Below, piece after piece: positions 35,673 to 47,051 of a stretch of DNA of 64,000 nt. The DNA lies in the NCBI RefSeq assembly GCF_023101765.2, contig NC_064213.1, positions 4,278,001 to 4,342,000 on the forward strand, given 5' to 3'. How positions within the stretch are numbered: position 1 is the stretch's first letter; every line of letters begins with the position of its first letter. A program made the position numbers and the translations under genes. Source of the DNA: Spodoptera frugiperda (lineage: Eukaryota; Arthropoda; Insecta; Lepidoptera; Noctuidae). The notes under the pieces were generated by a model, which ran no database searches, was not told the DNA's origin, and worked only from the letters and a program-made list of their open reading frames with translations.

Positions 35673-37102
35673 TTTTTAATAAAATAATAAAAGTGGTTTT
35701 TACTTATTCAACTACAAGTCACTACACCAACTCAAGATATGTTTACGAATACTATTAATAAGTCAAAAACATTTAAAATACTCAACTACATACTTAGCAG
35801 AATCAAACCGAAAAACACATTATCGAAGTTTCGCCTCAAAAAGGGAAACATTTTACACCTACCCCTAAAAACGAACACAAAAGCAACAAACTCGTGACTA
35901 GTGAAAAAATAAATCGCGAATGTAATATATATTGTTGCGGACCGGTACAATGGTTACAAGAAAATGGCAGGACCCTTGTCGAGATGTAGGTTGTTCACGC
36001 TCCGAAGAGTTTTTATTATTGATGCGTCAAGTTGAGTTATGTGCGCTAGTGTACTACAAGCAAATCAGAGGTAAATGAAGGTTTGATGGCTTGCGATGAA
36101 TGGACAGAAATATTGGGAAATTGTTGCTATGTATAGAAAATAGATCGGTAAGAAAATTGGAGTACACTTTTGTGTCATTTTAACCTTTATGATAGTAGAT
36201 GTAAGGTATAATATTAAATGTGTAAGTATGCTCTTCATCAATTTTAAACAATAATGAGACCATTATCAGAGTTTCGTAAAATTAATAAATTTCAGTACCT
36301 ACTTCCCTCCATGCCTCCATTATCGTTTAATATGTTAGCGAAAAATTTTCATCTCTGAGCGTAATTATGGTTGAATCTACTGTTTTATAACCGAATTTAA
36401 TTACAGTAAAATATTCATAAAGGATACTTAAACAAAATTAAAATTTTAAATGTACTGTTATTATGTAAATTAATCATACGAGTGGTTATTAAAATATCAG
36501 ATAAAAACCTTTGATGTCGTATTTTCAATTAGGCGTTCATCGGAGCGGTATCGAGAGCTCTGTTAAATTACTTTTGAAGAACGATTTCATCATAAATTTT
36601 CGTTATGTGCCTTTGATATGTGTAAAGGAACAAAATGATAACATGCTTTTACTCAACTGTCGTAAAAGAGGGTTGTGTTTGTGAAATATTTGTACAAAGT
36701 TGAACAATGTTATTAGTTTATATTTAAGTGACAGCTAATTATAGCTCTGCATAAATTATTAGCCATATAAATGGTTTAGTAAACGGTTCGTGACCAATTC
36801 TAATCTAGTATCGAATGCATAAATCCCTCAACACAAAAAGACCCTGAAACTGCAACGTATTGAAAATTAAATATTCAGGGTTTAATCGCTTCGAAGCTGC
36901 ATTGAAAAGTAATAAAAAAATATCGCTGCATTCGACTGAAAATAATTTCATGAAAGGTTTTATTCGCGTTGAGGAAAATGTGGAACAATCTATCTAATTC
37001 AAGTATTTTTATACAAATGTTAAGGATAGTCCCTAGTCTAATGTTTTATTACAGTTTAGCTGATTTAGGATATTTTTAGAGATTTTTACATACCTACATC
37101 AT
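35673..37102. other. no gene seen
   Basis: AT-rich with no recognised repeat, exon or RNA gene. Confidence 0.4.
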
Positions 37103-37162
37103 TATCCGAAACTGCGAACTGCTTAGCGAGTTACGGGGCTCCGGCTCAAAAAGCAGGAGTAA
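37103..37162 (+). repeat. family A 5' fragment
   Basis: TATCCGAAACTGCGAACTGC and GGGGCTCCGGCTCAAAAAG match the left third of family A. The rest is absent. Confidence 0.6.
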
Positions 37163-37274
37163 TTGCCTAATAACATTTTTTTTACTTAATGGGTCGACGT
37201 TTTTTTTTTATTTTGTTTTATACGCTTGTCTTTTACACATTTTTTTTAGTTTAGAATTGGTTTAATATTCTATT

Positions 37275-37316
37275 AACATGGTAGTTCTTGAATTTCCATT
37301 CAAGAACTACCATGTT
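37275..37316. repeat. perfect hairpin 1 (18-bp stem, 6-nt loop)
   Basis: AACATGGTAGTTCTTGAA at 37275-37292 and its exact reverse complement at 37299-37316, with loop TTTCCA. There is no mismatch. Confidence 0.85.
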
Positions 37317-37348
37317 GAAATAAAAATACACATAAAAAACAAACATAA

Positions 37349-37390
37349 ATGAAAAATACACATTGCTTTCCAGCAATGTGTATTTTTCAT
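37349..37390. repeat. perfect hairpin 2 (19-bp stem, 4-nt loop)
   Basis: ATGAAAAATACACATTGCT at 37349-37367 and its exact reverse complement at 37372-37390, with loop TTCC. It lies 32 bases after hairpin 1 and has an unrelated stem sequence. Confidence 0.85.
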
Positions 37391-37779
37391 TCACTGTCGA
37401 TCAATAAATTAGAGCAGTCACTACTGAAATAGGCCTTAATGGATATCCATTCCCTATCGAAGAAGCTAAGAATAACTTTAATGTAATCTACTTTTATTCT
37501 TTTGGTAGTGTCGTCTTATTTCTATTTTAACAAAAAAATCACGGTTTACTTACGTACAAATTGCAACGATAACTAGTATACACCAACACATCGGCACAAC
37601 TATCGCTACACAATATCCCTGTGTGGGTATTCCGTAGTAATGTGCATAAAAACGTTTGACCATTACGCACACATTGGTATATATTATAAATTTTGTGTCG
37701 GTATATGTATTTTTATAATTTAATAGATGGGTAAGGTTAAAAATATTTACAATTGATGATATGGTTCAACATTTTCACT

Positions 37780-37870
37780 GAACTAGACGTAGTGCTCGTA
37801 GACAAGTGGTTTAACGAGCTTACTCTAATCGTCTCCATCTACGCCGATGTGGGTTCGAAACCAGCAAAAC
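37780..37870 (+). repeat. tRNA-like SINE head inside the 3-kb element
   Basis: GTAGACAAGTGGTTTAACGA followed by TGTGGGTTCGAAACCAGC resembles A and B boxes of a tRNA-derived promoter. Arms do not fold as a normal tRNA by eye. Confidence 0.35.
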
Positions 37871-37974
37871 GTATTTTTTAGATGTATTTTATTTCGTTGT
37901 TTGTCTTTGTTAAGTTTATTTTTGTTTTCTGTATAATAAAATCAGACTATAAAAGAAGCATTTAAGTCGGTAAA

Positions 37975-38295
37975 TAAAACGATATCTATTTTATTACATA
38001 TAATTTATTTTTATAGAAATAAAGTATAAATATTGGATATAAATCAAATAAAAAATGTTATTAATTGTTTTCATAAACAATTTTTTATTAATTAATGATT
38101 ATTACAAAAAAAAATATTATTAAATATTAATTTTTATTATTAATTAAACAATAATAAATTAAATTTTAATATTGTATATTACTTATTATTAAACAATAAG
38201 AAACATTATATATATTTTTTTAATATTAAAATTTAAAATTAAAAAAGTATTAAAAAATAAAATTATTATAAAAATTTAATTAAAACATTTTTTTC
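37975..38295. repeat. extremely AT-rich block (left)
   Basis: About 320 bases made almost only of A and T in short TTATTAAT/AATAATAAA-like strings. A similar block (39300-39600) lies on the other side of the transposase relic. Confidence 0.7.
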
Positions 38296-38854
38296 CAAAT
38301 TTCCGCTTCACAGTAAATATTGTTATTTCTTGAAATTAGCAAATTTTTGTTATTAGAATTCTCCATTTTGTGTTTTAAGGCGGTTGCTATAAGATTCAAT
38401 ATTGAGTGGGCAATATGTTAGCAAAAAATGTGACGATTAATACAAATAAGTTTTTAACATTATAACATTTCGAATCATATTCTAAGTTGGTTAAGGATGA
38501 GCGTAAATATAATGTTTCAAATTAGTTGAACAGCAGTTACATAAGTTATTAAAATGAGAAGTGAAGTGAATCAACATGTTGAATAGAAAGAAATTATGAC
38601 AATTTCTAACCGCATAACAATAACATCACTTCACCGTATTTTCTAGACTGCATTATAATATTATGTTAAAAATATAAACATTGTAGTTAATTTGGACTAT
38701 ATATAATTTGGCTGATGGCTCAGTAACTGATTTAGAAATAGATATAAGTCAGCGTTAACCCAAAAAAAATTCAATACAAATAAATTTCAACTTTATGCTG
38801 CTAGCATGAAATTAATTCTTTACATCGGTAAATATAACCACATTATTAGCCCTA

Positions 38855-39145
38855 TTAAAATTTATAAAACTTCTGGCAAAATTTTATCGCTGTTCCTGGT
38901 GCATTGTGGGCAGTAATATCTTTTTGGCTGGCTTCCTGCACCTTAAACCAGAATGCAGGTGCCTCCTTATTGTTTGCGTGAAGACATCGAGTGCCGTTGC
39001 TGTAGTGCGCGTTGAAAAAGGGATCAACCTTATGCCTGGCTACGATGTCGTAGTGCCGAGCTGACGAATTTGCCTTCGGCTTCGGCCCAGCTTGGCAATT
39101 TTCAATATCACCAGTCTCCGCATATCTGCGCACCCATAACTGCAT
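38855..39145 (-). pseudogene. Tc1-like transposase fragment
   Basis: A 96-codon open frame starts MQLWVRRYAETGDIEN, the helix-turn-helix linker typical of IS630/Tc1-type transposases. It continues through VARHKVDPFFNAH and ends CQKFYKF. The catalytic DDE core is absent and AT-rich sequence replaces both flanks, against about 340 residues for an intact protein. It is a dead relic inside the 3-kb inverted-repeat element. Family assignment is from remembered motif similarity. Confidence 0.55.
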
Positions 39146-39299
39146 GGACTTACACTATTAAACAAAAATATATTATTTAAAATACCACGAAACACTATAA
39201 AGTTATTTATCAATAGGAATAAAATATAACTACAAGTAGCTTTAGTTGTAAACACAATAATTATACAATATTTTATAATCAACATATATATAGGTTTAC

Positions 39300-39620
39300 A
39301 CAGTAATAAAATGCTACTAAAATCCTTTAAGTTACAACAGGATTAATAAAAAATTTAAGAAAATATTATTATTAGTATCCTATTAATATAAATTAAAATA
39401 GATTAAGTTTTAAATTTATTAAACAATAATTAAATAATTATTTATTCTTAATAATAAATTCATCAATAATAATAAAAAAGTATTCATTATTCAAATATTA
39501 ATATTCATTAATTTTTTTATGTTATTATTTTATTATATTTATAAAACATAAAATAATAACATTATTTTATTATATTTAAAAATATAGAGAACTTAAATAA
39601 ATAAGTGAAAATAATTAATT
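39300..39620. repeat. extremely AT-rich block (right)
   Basis: Nearly pure A/T. It contains an inverted repeat around 39520-39565 (GTTATTATTTTAT against ATAAAATAATAAC). Confidence 0.65.
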
Positions 39621-40127
39621 CAATCAATTACCCAGAATATCAACATAATAATTATCTTATTTACTCACCGATATCGTTAAGCGCCTTTCTATTTCACTAA
39701 AGAAAAGATCTATCTAAAACAAAAGATCTATCTTTTGTTCGTGCAAAATAATTACTTCTGCCTTTTTCAAATTTGTGAAGTGTTGAGACATGTTGAGCTT
39801 TACACACGAATTATGTAGCAATAAACTATGAAAATGAAATGCTCATAAATTGACAACTAAGAATATAATTTTATTTTGTAAGTTGGGTGATTTGGAAAAT
39901 ATTTAAAGAATTGACGGTAGTTACTTTATAAACGGGCTAAATAAAATGACTCGAGAGTTCCGTGGTCGCCACAAACATTACAAATTTAATACTCAAGTAT
40001 CGAATGATTAGAAATTTAGAATTAGATGTTGTTTATCTCATTAAACTCCTTGGCCTCTTTAAAGCCGTGGTCGTAACTTACTACGCTAACACCTAGTTGC
40101 ATTTTCAACCCATTTTCAACCTAAAAA

Positions 40128-40228
40128 TATTTGGTAAACACTACAAAAAGAACTCGTTGTTGCTGGGTTCGATCCTGCGACACTTTGCCTGAAGACTCAA
40201 AGCGTTAACCATTACGCCAAACGTGCAA
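40128..40228 (-). repeat. second tRNA-like SINE head inside the 3-kb element
   Basis: On the minus strand it reads GCACGTTTGGCGTAATGGTT and GCAGGATCGAACCCAGCAAC, again A-box and B-box-like. It points inward, mirroring the head at 37780-37870 but with a different sequence. Confidence 0.35.
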
Positions 40229-40576
40229 TTAATAAGTGTTTCGAAATATTGTAATGCATTCAATAACATAAATATACGACGAAAAGATTCCTTTAGATAT
40301 ATTTGTATGGGTATAATTATAGTAGCTCGATCGTTCGTTGTTCGATTTATTAAATATTTGTTAAGTATTATTTTTATCTCTACCCTTGTTTTTATTCATA
40401 AAATCTTTTACGAAATTCTTACATATACCGACACAATAATTTATAGTATATACCAATGTGTGCGTAATTAACAAACGTTTTTATGCACATTACTACGGAA
40501 TACCCACACAGGGATATTGTGTAGCGATAGTTGTGTCGATGTGTTGGTGTATACTAGTTATCGTTGCAATTTGTAC

Positions 40577-40682
40577 ATTAATGGATACGGGAACGCGCGG
40601 TGACGTCGCTGCGTCTGTGCACGCTGCTCATGATGTAGAGTCCCTCTGTAACTCGAAACTAGTAGAGCTTTTCTCCATTAAT
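40577..40682. mobile_element. 106-bp insertion in the right arm, with GTAC duplication
   Basis: The left arm reads straight through GTAC. In the right arm 106 bp intervene between GTAC (40573-40576) and GTAC (40683-40686). The inserted piece begins ATTAATGGA and ends TCCATTAAT, which are inverted repeats. It is GC-richer than its surroundings. Confidence 0.55.
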
Positions 40683-40735
40683 GTACGTGAGTAATCCGTG
40701 ACTTCTCATTTAATTTAGTATGTCTCACGACAGTT
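40683..40735 (+). repeat. family E terminal sequence
   Basis: ACGTGAGTAATCCGTGAC then TTTAGTATGTCTCACGA, the terminus shared with 55106-55133 and 62017-62062. Confidence 0.6.
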
Positions 40736-41379
40736 GTTAAAAATATATACTATGTTTTAAATTACCCATAGATTACATTTTGAGAATCAAAATACAATTC
40801 TGTTAATCTTTCTAATACCAGTATCACCAAGTCTCGATTATTTATGAATATTATACCCTCAATACCGAAATGAAACTAGTGAGAACGAAATGAGTTCAAC
40901 TAGTACAAAACATTTTTCATAGACCAAAACTCCCACCGAAAAATTTGCACTTTTTCATACTGAGTATCAAAACATGGCTGTCATACATAAACATTTGCGT
41001 CAATTTAAAGCATAGGATATCGCAGATAGAAGACATCGCAACAAATCAAAGCATGGTTGAGTGAGTTCGTTTTTCATTCAATAGACCTTCTCTAGTGGAA
41101 GTAAGCCGTTGTATAGAACTTTTGTGACACAACTTACTTTGTTCCCGTTCTGTTTTCATATGTTTTGAACGTGCTTCGATACGAATGCTTTTGTTTTCTC
41201 TGTTTATAAATGTTTAGCATACGAATGTTGTTTGTTGTTCTTATTTTGTTGTTGATTAATTTAGGAATGGATTTGTATTGAGGATTATGTTTTCTGTGTC
41301 ACATGTTTATGGAGTCGAAAGGATAGGATATCTTGGTAAACGTAATGAGAATCGACGTTTCCAGTTCTACTCTTAAACC

Positions 41380-41538
41380 CCGGCGCCTCCAGCGAACTGC
41401 CTAGCTGCTTACCGGGCCTCCGGTTCGAAAAGCAGAAGTAGGAACGGCGTGGTTTTTAGTCAGTAAGAGTCTGACTCTCCCTCTCGCCTCGCTCAAACCG
41501 GGAGTAGGCATTGGATGATTTTTCCCCCTTAAAAAAAG
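41380..41538 (+). repeat. dispersed repeat family A, full length
   Basis: CTGCCTAGCTGCTTACCGGG, GGTTCGAAAAGCAGAAGTAG, GGTTTTTAGTCAGTAAGAGT, CTCCCTCTCGCCTCGC and GGATGATTTTTCCCCCTT are present. Confidence 0.8.
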
Positions 41539-42303
41539 GTTGACTCGTAGCGATATTTAAAAGTACACAATGTAAGTATATAAAAGTATAACACAACATT
41601 CTTGTAATTACTCATATATTGTTTGTAATCCTTCACTTATTATATTTTCTGGATTCTAAACACAAGTTCACGAAGTAATTTATTGTAACACTCTGTGTGA
41701 AAAGTTGAAACACAGGGAACAGCACATCAAGCTACACCGCCAATATAACTTGATCTGTCATTACGTAGCAACTCAATATGCTTTTAGATCAATTTAGATT
41801 GGTACTTCCTGATTGTACATGTGGATCTAGCGTTAGTTGGAAACAAGTAGAAAGTTGGACTAAGTTTTCAGTCAGTCACAGATTGTTTCCTAAGTACTGA
41901 ACTGTATTGAGTTGTGCAAGTCAACATCTAATTCTGAACTGGCTTAGATTGTACTGTTCTATTTCTGTTATTAGTTTCCAATCAATTGGTATCAATGTAT
42001 TGATGTAATATTTTGTATTTATAGGTCTTTCCTTACCCTTAACTGTTTTCAATATGTCATATATTAAATGGAATCTGGCTAAGAATCAATTGCGGACCCT
42101 TACTTGAGACCGTTTCTCTAATTGCAAAGTGAATATATGGGCTAGACATAAGTGACACAATTTATCGTAAATAAGTGTCAATCTCATACACTAACTTTTC
42201 TATTCTCTTAACTCTTAAATGCTATTTATCTAAATGAAGAAGAACTGACAAGAGAAAGAAACACCTCTTTCTAACAATCCCATCTAGGTTTGTACTATAA
42301 CTT
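41539..42303. other. no gene seen
   Basis: No exon-like block or repeat was recognised. Confidence 0.35.
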
Positions 42304-42498
42304 TCGTGAGACATACTGAATTATTTATTATGTTTTTCTCTGCTCGCTGCTCAATAGCAGCGTGACCGTCACCGCGTCGTCGTGAGTCACGGAATGCTGT
42401 TTATAAACGTGAGCTCCTGGCATGGCTTGAAACGAGTCGAGTTCCTCGTCAAATACGTGGGTAAGCCAAGTAACATAATCATTAAAGCCAGTTAGGTA
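42304..42498. mobile_element. family E foldback element
   Basis: The left end TCGTGAGACATACTGAATTA and the right end GGTAAGCC...GTAACATAATCATTAAA are counterparts of the ends of the copy at 61891-62062. The interior has GTGACCGTCACCGCGTCG and CATGGCTTGAAACGAGTCGA. About 195 bp, non-coding. Confidence 0.55.
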
Positions 42499-42959
42499 TA
42501 TGATGATAATAATTTATTACTGTTTAACCCTTCACAAAAGCATCATTTTATAATATTATACTCTACATTTATTTTGATCTTATAAACCTACAATTTACAA
42601 AGAAAAATAAGCAACATAAAATGCAACAGTCCATCCAGTTTTTTTTTCTTACACTATATGTAGCTCTTCAACAAAAGAACTCGATATGAGAATAGAAATT
42701 CTAATTGAATTGTTTCACACAAGATTGCAACCTTATTCCTTTTACAATAAAGCCTATAACAATCAATCTTAATTGGTTACAGACATTGGAAAACCCAATG
42801 AATGCAAAGGAAAAAATCGAGAAGTTTTGGTAAACTGGTCGTTATGAAGATTGTTTTTATTAATTGCAATTGGTAAGACGATTTACGAAGCCGCTTTGTC
42901 GATTTGCCAGACAGTGTTCTTTTTTATTTGTTCGTTTTTGTAAAACAATTTTTATAAAG

Positions 42960-43142
42960 ACTGCCTCGTTGATCGAGTGGTCGCACGTGCGACTGCCAGG
43001 GAAGGGGTCTCGGGTTCGATTCCCGAGAGGGCAAATTCGGGCAATATACATTGTATAAAAAAAATCTCAGTAGTAGCACGCAGTCTGGAATTGTGCCCAG
43101 TATATGGCAACAGGCTCACCATTCTATGGGACTTATAGCACT
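42960..43142 (+). repeat. family B SINE with clear tRNA-like head
   Basis: CTGCCTCGTTGATCGAGTGG and CTCGGGTTCGATTCCCGAG give A and B boxes. The body AATCTCAGTAGTAGCACG, GCCCAGTATATGGCAACAGG follows, and the 3' end is truncated. The head is tRNA-derived, not a functional tRNA gene. Confidence 0.75.
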
Positions 43143-44574
43143 ACCTAATGTACATTTTATAAGCACACCAATTCTTTTAAACAAACACGTTTTTTATTTT
43201 TAATAAAATGTGTCGTGTATATCATATTTATTTACCAAATAAGTTAAACGATCCTACTCGTACGTGGCGCCGAAACACAATTTTCGGTCATCCAAAAATA
43301 ATTCTGTCGCCATGCCTCGGTAAAAAGTTTACTAAAAATTCCGACGAAAATGTTTTTCACTATCGAAACGGTAGTAAAAAATTGAAGATTGAACTGCAAT
43401 GCAAACAAAATTGTACCGTATCCTTTCGCAGGAAATTAAAAGTTGGATTTCGATAACTTTCCTAGTCGTACGAAATGTTCAATGTTCACGCTTAGGAACG
43501 AGTATTAATGAAAGATTCAAATAAAACGTGTGTATACGTGGAAATAGTAATGTTTTTATTTTGTATGTAGTTTGTTTTTGGTTTTAGGTATGTTGAAGTT
43601 ATTTTTATACTCGTGTAAATTTGTTTTTCGTTGTGTATTTAACAAAATAATAGTCTCTATCCTAGAGGAAAAGGCATGCCATGCCCATGCATAGCACAGG
43701 TTATTCAACTTTGGGTTCCTGACTTCCACCACTTTTAATGACATTGTAATTATTTAAAACCTGGTCATGATAACATATTAAAAATTGTATTACATTATAT
43801 TATATTAGTAATATACGCTTAGTTTAAGACCAAATTTCTCTACTGATATTGTAGAAAAATAAATAAATATTATTATTAAAAAATATTATTTTAAATATGA
43901 TAACGTATAATGGTATCACAAGTCAAAAACATTATATGTATAATTAATCGCAAAAAGCACATCGATAATTCCAATTGGCGTGAATCCAGTTTTGATAATA
44001 AATATTATTTGGTTTTGTAATGTAGCTTCTACATAGTTTAGAAAACGATATTTTCGTTACTTTACATGAGAACGACAAAGTAAATCTATGTAGGTACCAG
44101 ATACAGGCACCTTCAATTATTATTTATCAACAAAACATTAATAAACAACACACGAGTTTCTTCCCCACATTTTTCTCAACGAAAACTCAAGAAAAGACTT
44201 CCAAACTGATCTTTTTAGCATAAAATGTTAATATTGTAAGTCATGCAAGTAAAAAGGGATTAAGTATGTTTCTCTTTTATAAGATTATGGGGGTCTTTGA
44301 GGATATTCATAAAACTCATTTCGCTACGTTTTCCCCGCGTTCCCAGTTCTCTGGCAACCTTTCAATTAAACGTGTTCAGAAGTTTGAAGAAAGAGTTTGG
44401 CCTTTTTGTACTGACGGTGGCGGTCTTGTAAAAATTACGCCTTAAAAGTAAAGGTCAAAGTTTTTAGAAGGAACGTGTGAGTTTCTTTGTGTGTGAAAGT
44501 ATGTAAAGTAATACGAGTATGGTACATAGGGAACTTCGACTTTTAAAATTCATTATTGATCGAGTCGCACAATT
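43143..44574. other. no gene seen
   Basis: The open frame at 43208-43456 (82 codons) has no recognised domain or splice context. The remainder is AT-rich. Confidence 0.35.
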
Positions 44575-44745
44575 AAGTTTGTTTTTAGTATATACTTTTT
44601 CGGGATAAAAAGTACCCAGTGTTATGCCCAGGATATTAAAGTATAATTATACCAAGTTTCATCGTAATTGGACCAGCAGTTTTTGCGTGATGCTTGCACA
44701 AACAGATAGACAGACAATTTCTAGTTAGACGAACACGAATGTATG
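44575..44745 (+). repeat. LINE-tail-like repeat
   Basis: TCGGGATAAAAAGTACCCAG, CCAAGTTTCATCGTAATTGG, CAGCAGTTTTTGCGTGATGC and ACAGATAGACAGACAA. This is the common lepidopteran phrase set at LINE 3' ends. Similar to 60457-60695. Confidence 0.65.
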
Positions 44746-45124
44746 TATTCGCCAAATGTCGCAACGTAGACAGTAAGCCTAAAAAATCAAAACTTTATTG
44801 ATCTTATTGAAGAAAGCACTTGCCACCGTGATGAAATAAGACCCTATAATATTATGCCTTCATTGCGTGAATTTAAGCCTAAAAGTTTTGTTACTAACAC
44901 AAATACTGAGTCTATGTTAATACTAAGAAGGTCTAAATTAAAAAATCTAGCCTTACTTGGTATGAAGTAGTAAAATGTAAGGCTCGTACTTTTTAATAAA
45001 AATATTTTACTAGGCTAAAAGCACAGCCTTCTAAATCGGTACTAAACATCACGTTTATAACTTTTTCGTAGACTAGCTCCTGCCTTAATTTCTCCCTCTT
45101 TGCTCAGCTCCTATTGAATGTAGC

Positions 45125-45245
45125 GTAATGTTTTATAGCCTATAACTTTCCTTGATAAATGAACTATCCGGCGCAAAAAATTATGAAATCGAACCAGTAG
45201 TTCTAGAGATTACTGCATTCAAACAAATAAACCAACAAACTCTTC
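45125..45245 (+). repeat. LINE-tail-like repeat, diverged
   Basis: CTATAACTTTCCTTGATAAA, TGAAATCGAACCAGTAGTTC and CAAACAAATAAACCAACAAA resemble a second LINE tail type. Confidence 0.45.
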
Positions 45246-45429
45246 TCTCTATGTAATAAAAAAATAAAGTATAAGATATTTACGACGCAAGAGAAAAGAC
45301 TAGTGCAGGGTTTAACGTTTTCTTTTAAAATAATCCTTAAATGACTGATTGTGAAAGAAGTGTAGATATCTAAACATAATACAGTTACTACATTTCTCAC
45401 ACACGTCTCGAATAACACGCATCACACAT

Positions 45430-45696
45430 CAACAGCCTACGTGGCCACTGCTGACCAAAGACCTCTTCAGCCACGGCGAAGGTTTGAGCATTACCACGCT
45501 TGTTCAATGCGGGTTGGCGATTTCAGACATGATTACTTACGAGGGTTTCCACGCTGTATTATAGGTGTCTAAATAATGTTAGAAAGTATCACTCAGAAAA
45601 AGTCACATTAGTACTTGCCGTGGGCAGGTTTCGAGCCGGCGTACATTGGAAGAGGACGTCTTAAACTTCCTAGCCATCACGATCTTCCGGGCCACA
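45430..45696 (-). repeat. tRNA-headed SINE family I
   Basis: On the + strand AACAGCCTACGTGGCCACTG, GAAGGTTTGAGCATTACCAC and TTGCCGTGGGCAGGTTTCGA lead to an inverted tRNA-like head (CGGCTCGAAACCTG as B box). Related to 55772-55999. Confidence 0.65.
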
Positions 45697-46172
45697 ACAT
45701 AAACCCTGAACAAAACAAAGCCCCATTTTGTGATTTAAATGGAACAAAGATCTAACACACACTCCATCAAATAGCTTAAACTAAAAGAACTCCAAAACTA
45801 TAAGTCACATTCGATATTTTAAAACAATGCACGCATTCCATTTTTATCCTTTTCGTTTCCTATCGACTATGAATAACAAGTCTTAGTATTTTCCAGTCGA
45901 AACCACTCCACTCATGTGAGTATTATGGAACAATAAGTACACAATGCTAGACTACTCACGTTACCTATGCAATAAAGGTTTCAAAGTGCATTCTTTGCAA
46001 GTGAACGTTAAAAGTATCGGAGTCACAATAGACGTTGAAACAATAACGAGTCAAATCTTAGGGATGTGGCGTGGTGTATGTGTTTTGTAAATGGTATATT
46101 TTTCTTGTTTAATATTCTAGTTAGAAGTTTGCTTTCTACATGGAAGATTTCCAGCCAAAAATAATAATATAA

Positions 46173-46420
46173 TCAACCGGAATGTTACCACACCTTTACA
46201 GAAAACCGACGTGAAACAACGCTCAAGTTGTGTGAGTGAGGTTACCGAAGGCCCTATTGGGTAATAGGGCCTTCCCAATCCCCGATTCCCCAACAACCCT
46301 TAAATTTCTAACCCCAAAAAGCCGATAATGCACTTGTAACACATGGGTGTCCTTGGACGGCGGCGGTTGCTTACTATCAGGTGATACGTCTACTCATTTA
46401 CCGACTTATAACATAAAAAA
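46173..46420 (+). mobile_element. family C retroposon with an internal perfect hairpin
   Basis: ACAGAAAACCGACGTGAAAC, TGTGAGTGAGGTTACC, TCAGGTGATACGTCTAC and the ACATAAAAAA end are present. A 12-bp perfect hairpin with loop GGGT at 46247-46274 (GAAGGCCCTATT mirrored) replaces the usual GGCCCAATTACC phrase. Confidence 0.75.
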
Positions 46421-46951
46421 ACCTACCTACATTTATTTATCCTTTTACAAAAAAGAATAACCTAATTTCAAAAAACAAAATACTGTGTATATTTTTCCCT
46501 AGTCTTACATTACACTATTGGCAGTAGTGTTGCATCGAAACAAAAGCCGACACTACATAAAAATCACGTCACAGCTACACTAGAAAAAAGTAAAGTGTAA
46601 ATAGTATCGTCGCCATCAAAAGTTCACTGGCTCTTAGCGCCATCGATAGGGGAGTGTAGTCGGGCACTTGAAAGCGCTGTGTACGAATGTACTGTCGAGT
46701 GCAAAACGGTTTGGTGGAAAATTTCGGTTGTGGAATATTTTGATGTGATAAAAATGAGATGTATATTTTTCTTTTTTTTTAACGTACTGTGATGTTTGTT
46801 CAAGATCGTTGATAAGAAGTTAGTTGTTTTTTGGAATATTGGAACAAAGACTTATGTAAAAGATTTTGCTTAAATTAAATTAATAATTACATTTTTGAAA
46901 GATTTGCAAGACTTATCTTACAAGTCATATCTCTACTTTTGAAAAATACGC
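46421..46951. other. no gene seen
   Basis: A moderately GC-rich patch at 46610-46700 (TTAGCGCCATCGATAGG) has no open frame of note. Confidence 0.3.
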
Positions 46952-47051
46952 AACGTCACGCCGTTTATAGCCGAAGAGGTGGGCAGAGGTACACATTACG
47001 GCATGTAATACCACTATACAATGTAAACCCACTTTTCTCCATTTGTGTTCT
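46952..47051 (-). repeat. family B SINE 3' part
   Basis: CAACGTCACGCCGTTTATAG, CACATTACGGCATGTAATAC and CTTTTCTCCATTTGTGTTCT, inverted and truncated. Confidence 0.7.

Larger units (their letters stand above)
37539..40735. mobile_element. 3-kb element with about 156-bp terminal inverted repeats
   Basis: The arms 37554-37709 and 40420-40576 are nearly identical inverted copies (CAACGATAACTAGTATACAC and AATATCCCTGTGTGGGTATT occur in both). Outside them TCACGG-TTACT-ACGTAC recurs at 37539-37557 and 40683-40701. Inside, tRNA-like heads lie near each end, two extremely AT-rich blocks follow, and the centre has a Tc1-like transposase relic on the minus strand. The right outer end (TTTAGTATGTCTCACGA) is shared with family E. 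The left outer end is degenerate. Confidence 0.7.

Noticed and set aside
39040..39285. Minus-strand open frame overlapping the transposase relic
   Set aside because: It reads the relic in the wrong frame. The Tc1-like motif is in the 38855-39145 frame.
42960..43040. Possible tRNA gene (good B box)
   Set aside because: The same sequence heads several dispersed family B SINEs and continues into a shared body, so it is a tRNA-derived SINE head.
43208..43456. 82-codon open frame next to a SINE
   Set aside because: No recognisable domain. Composition is compatible with chance.
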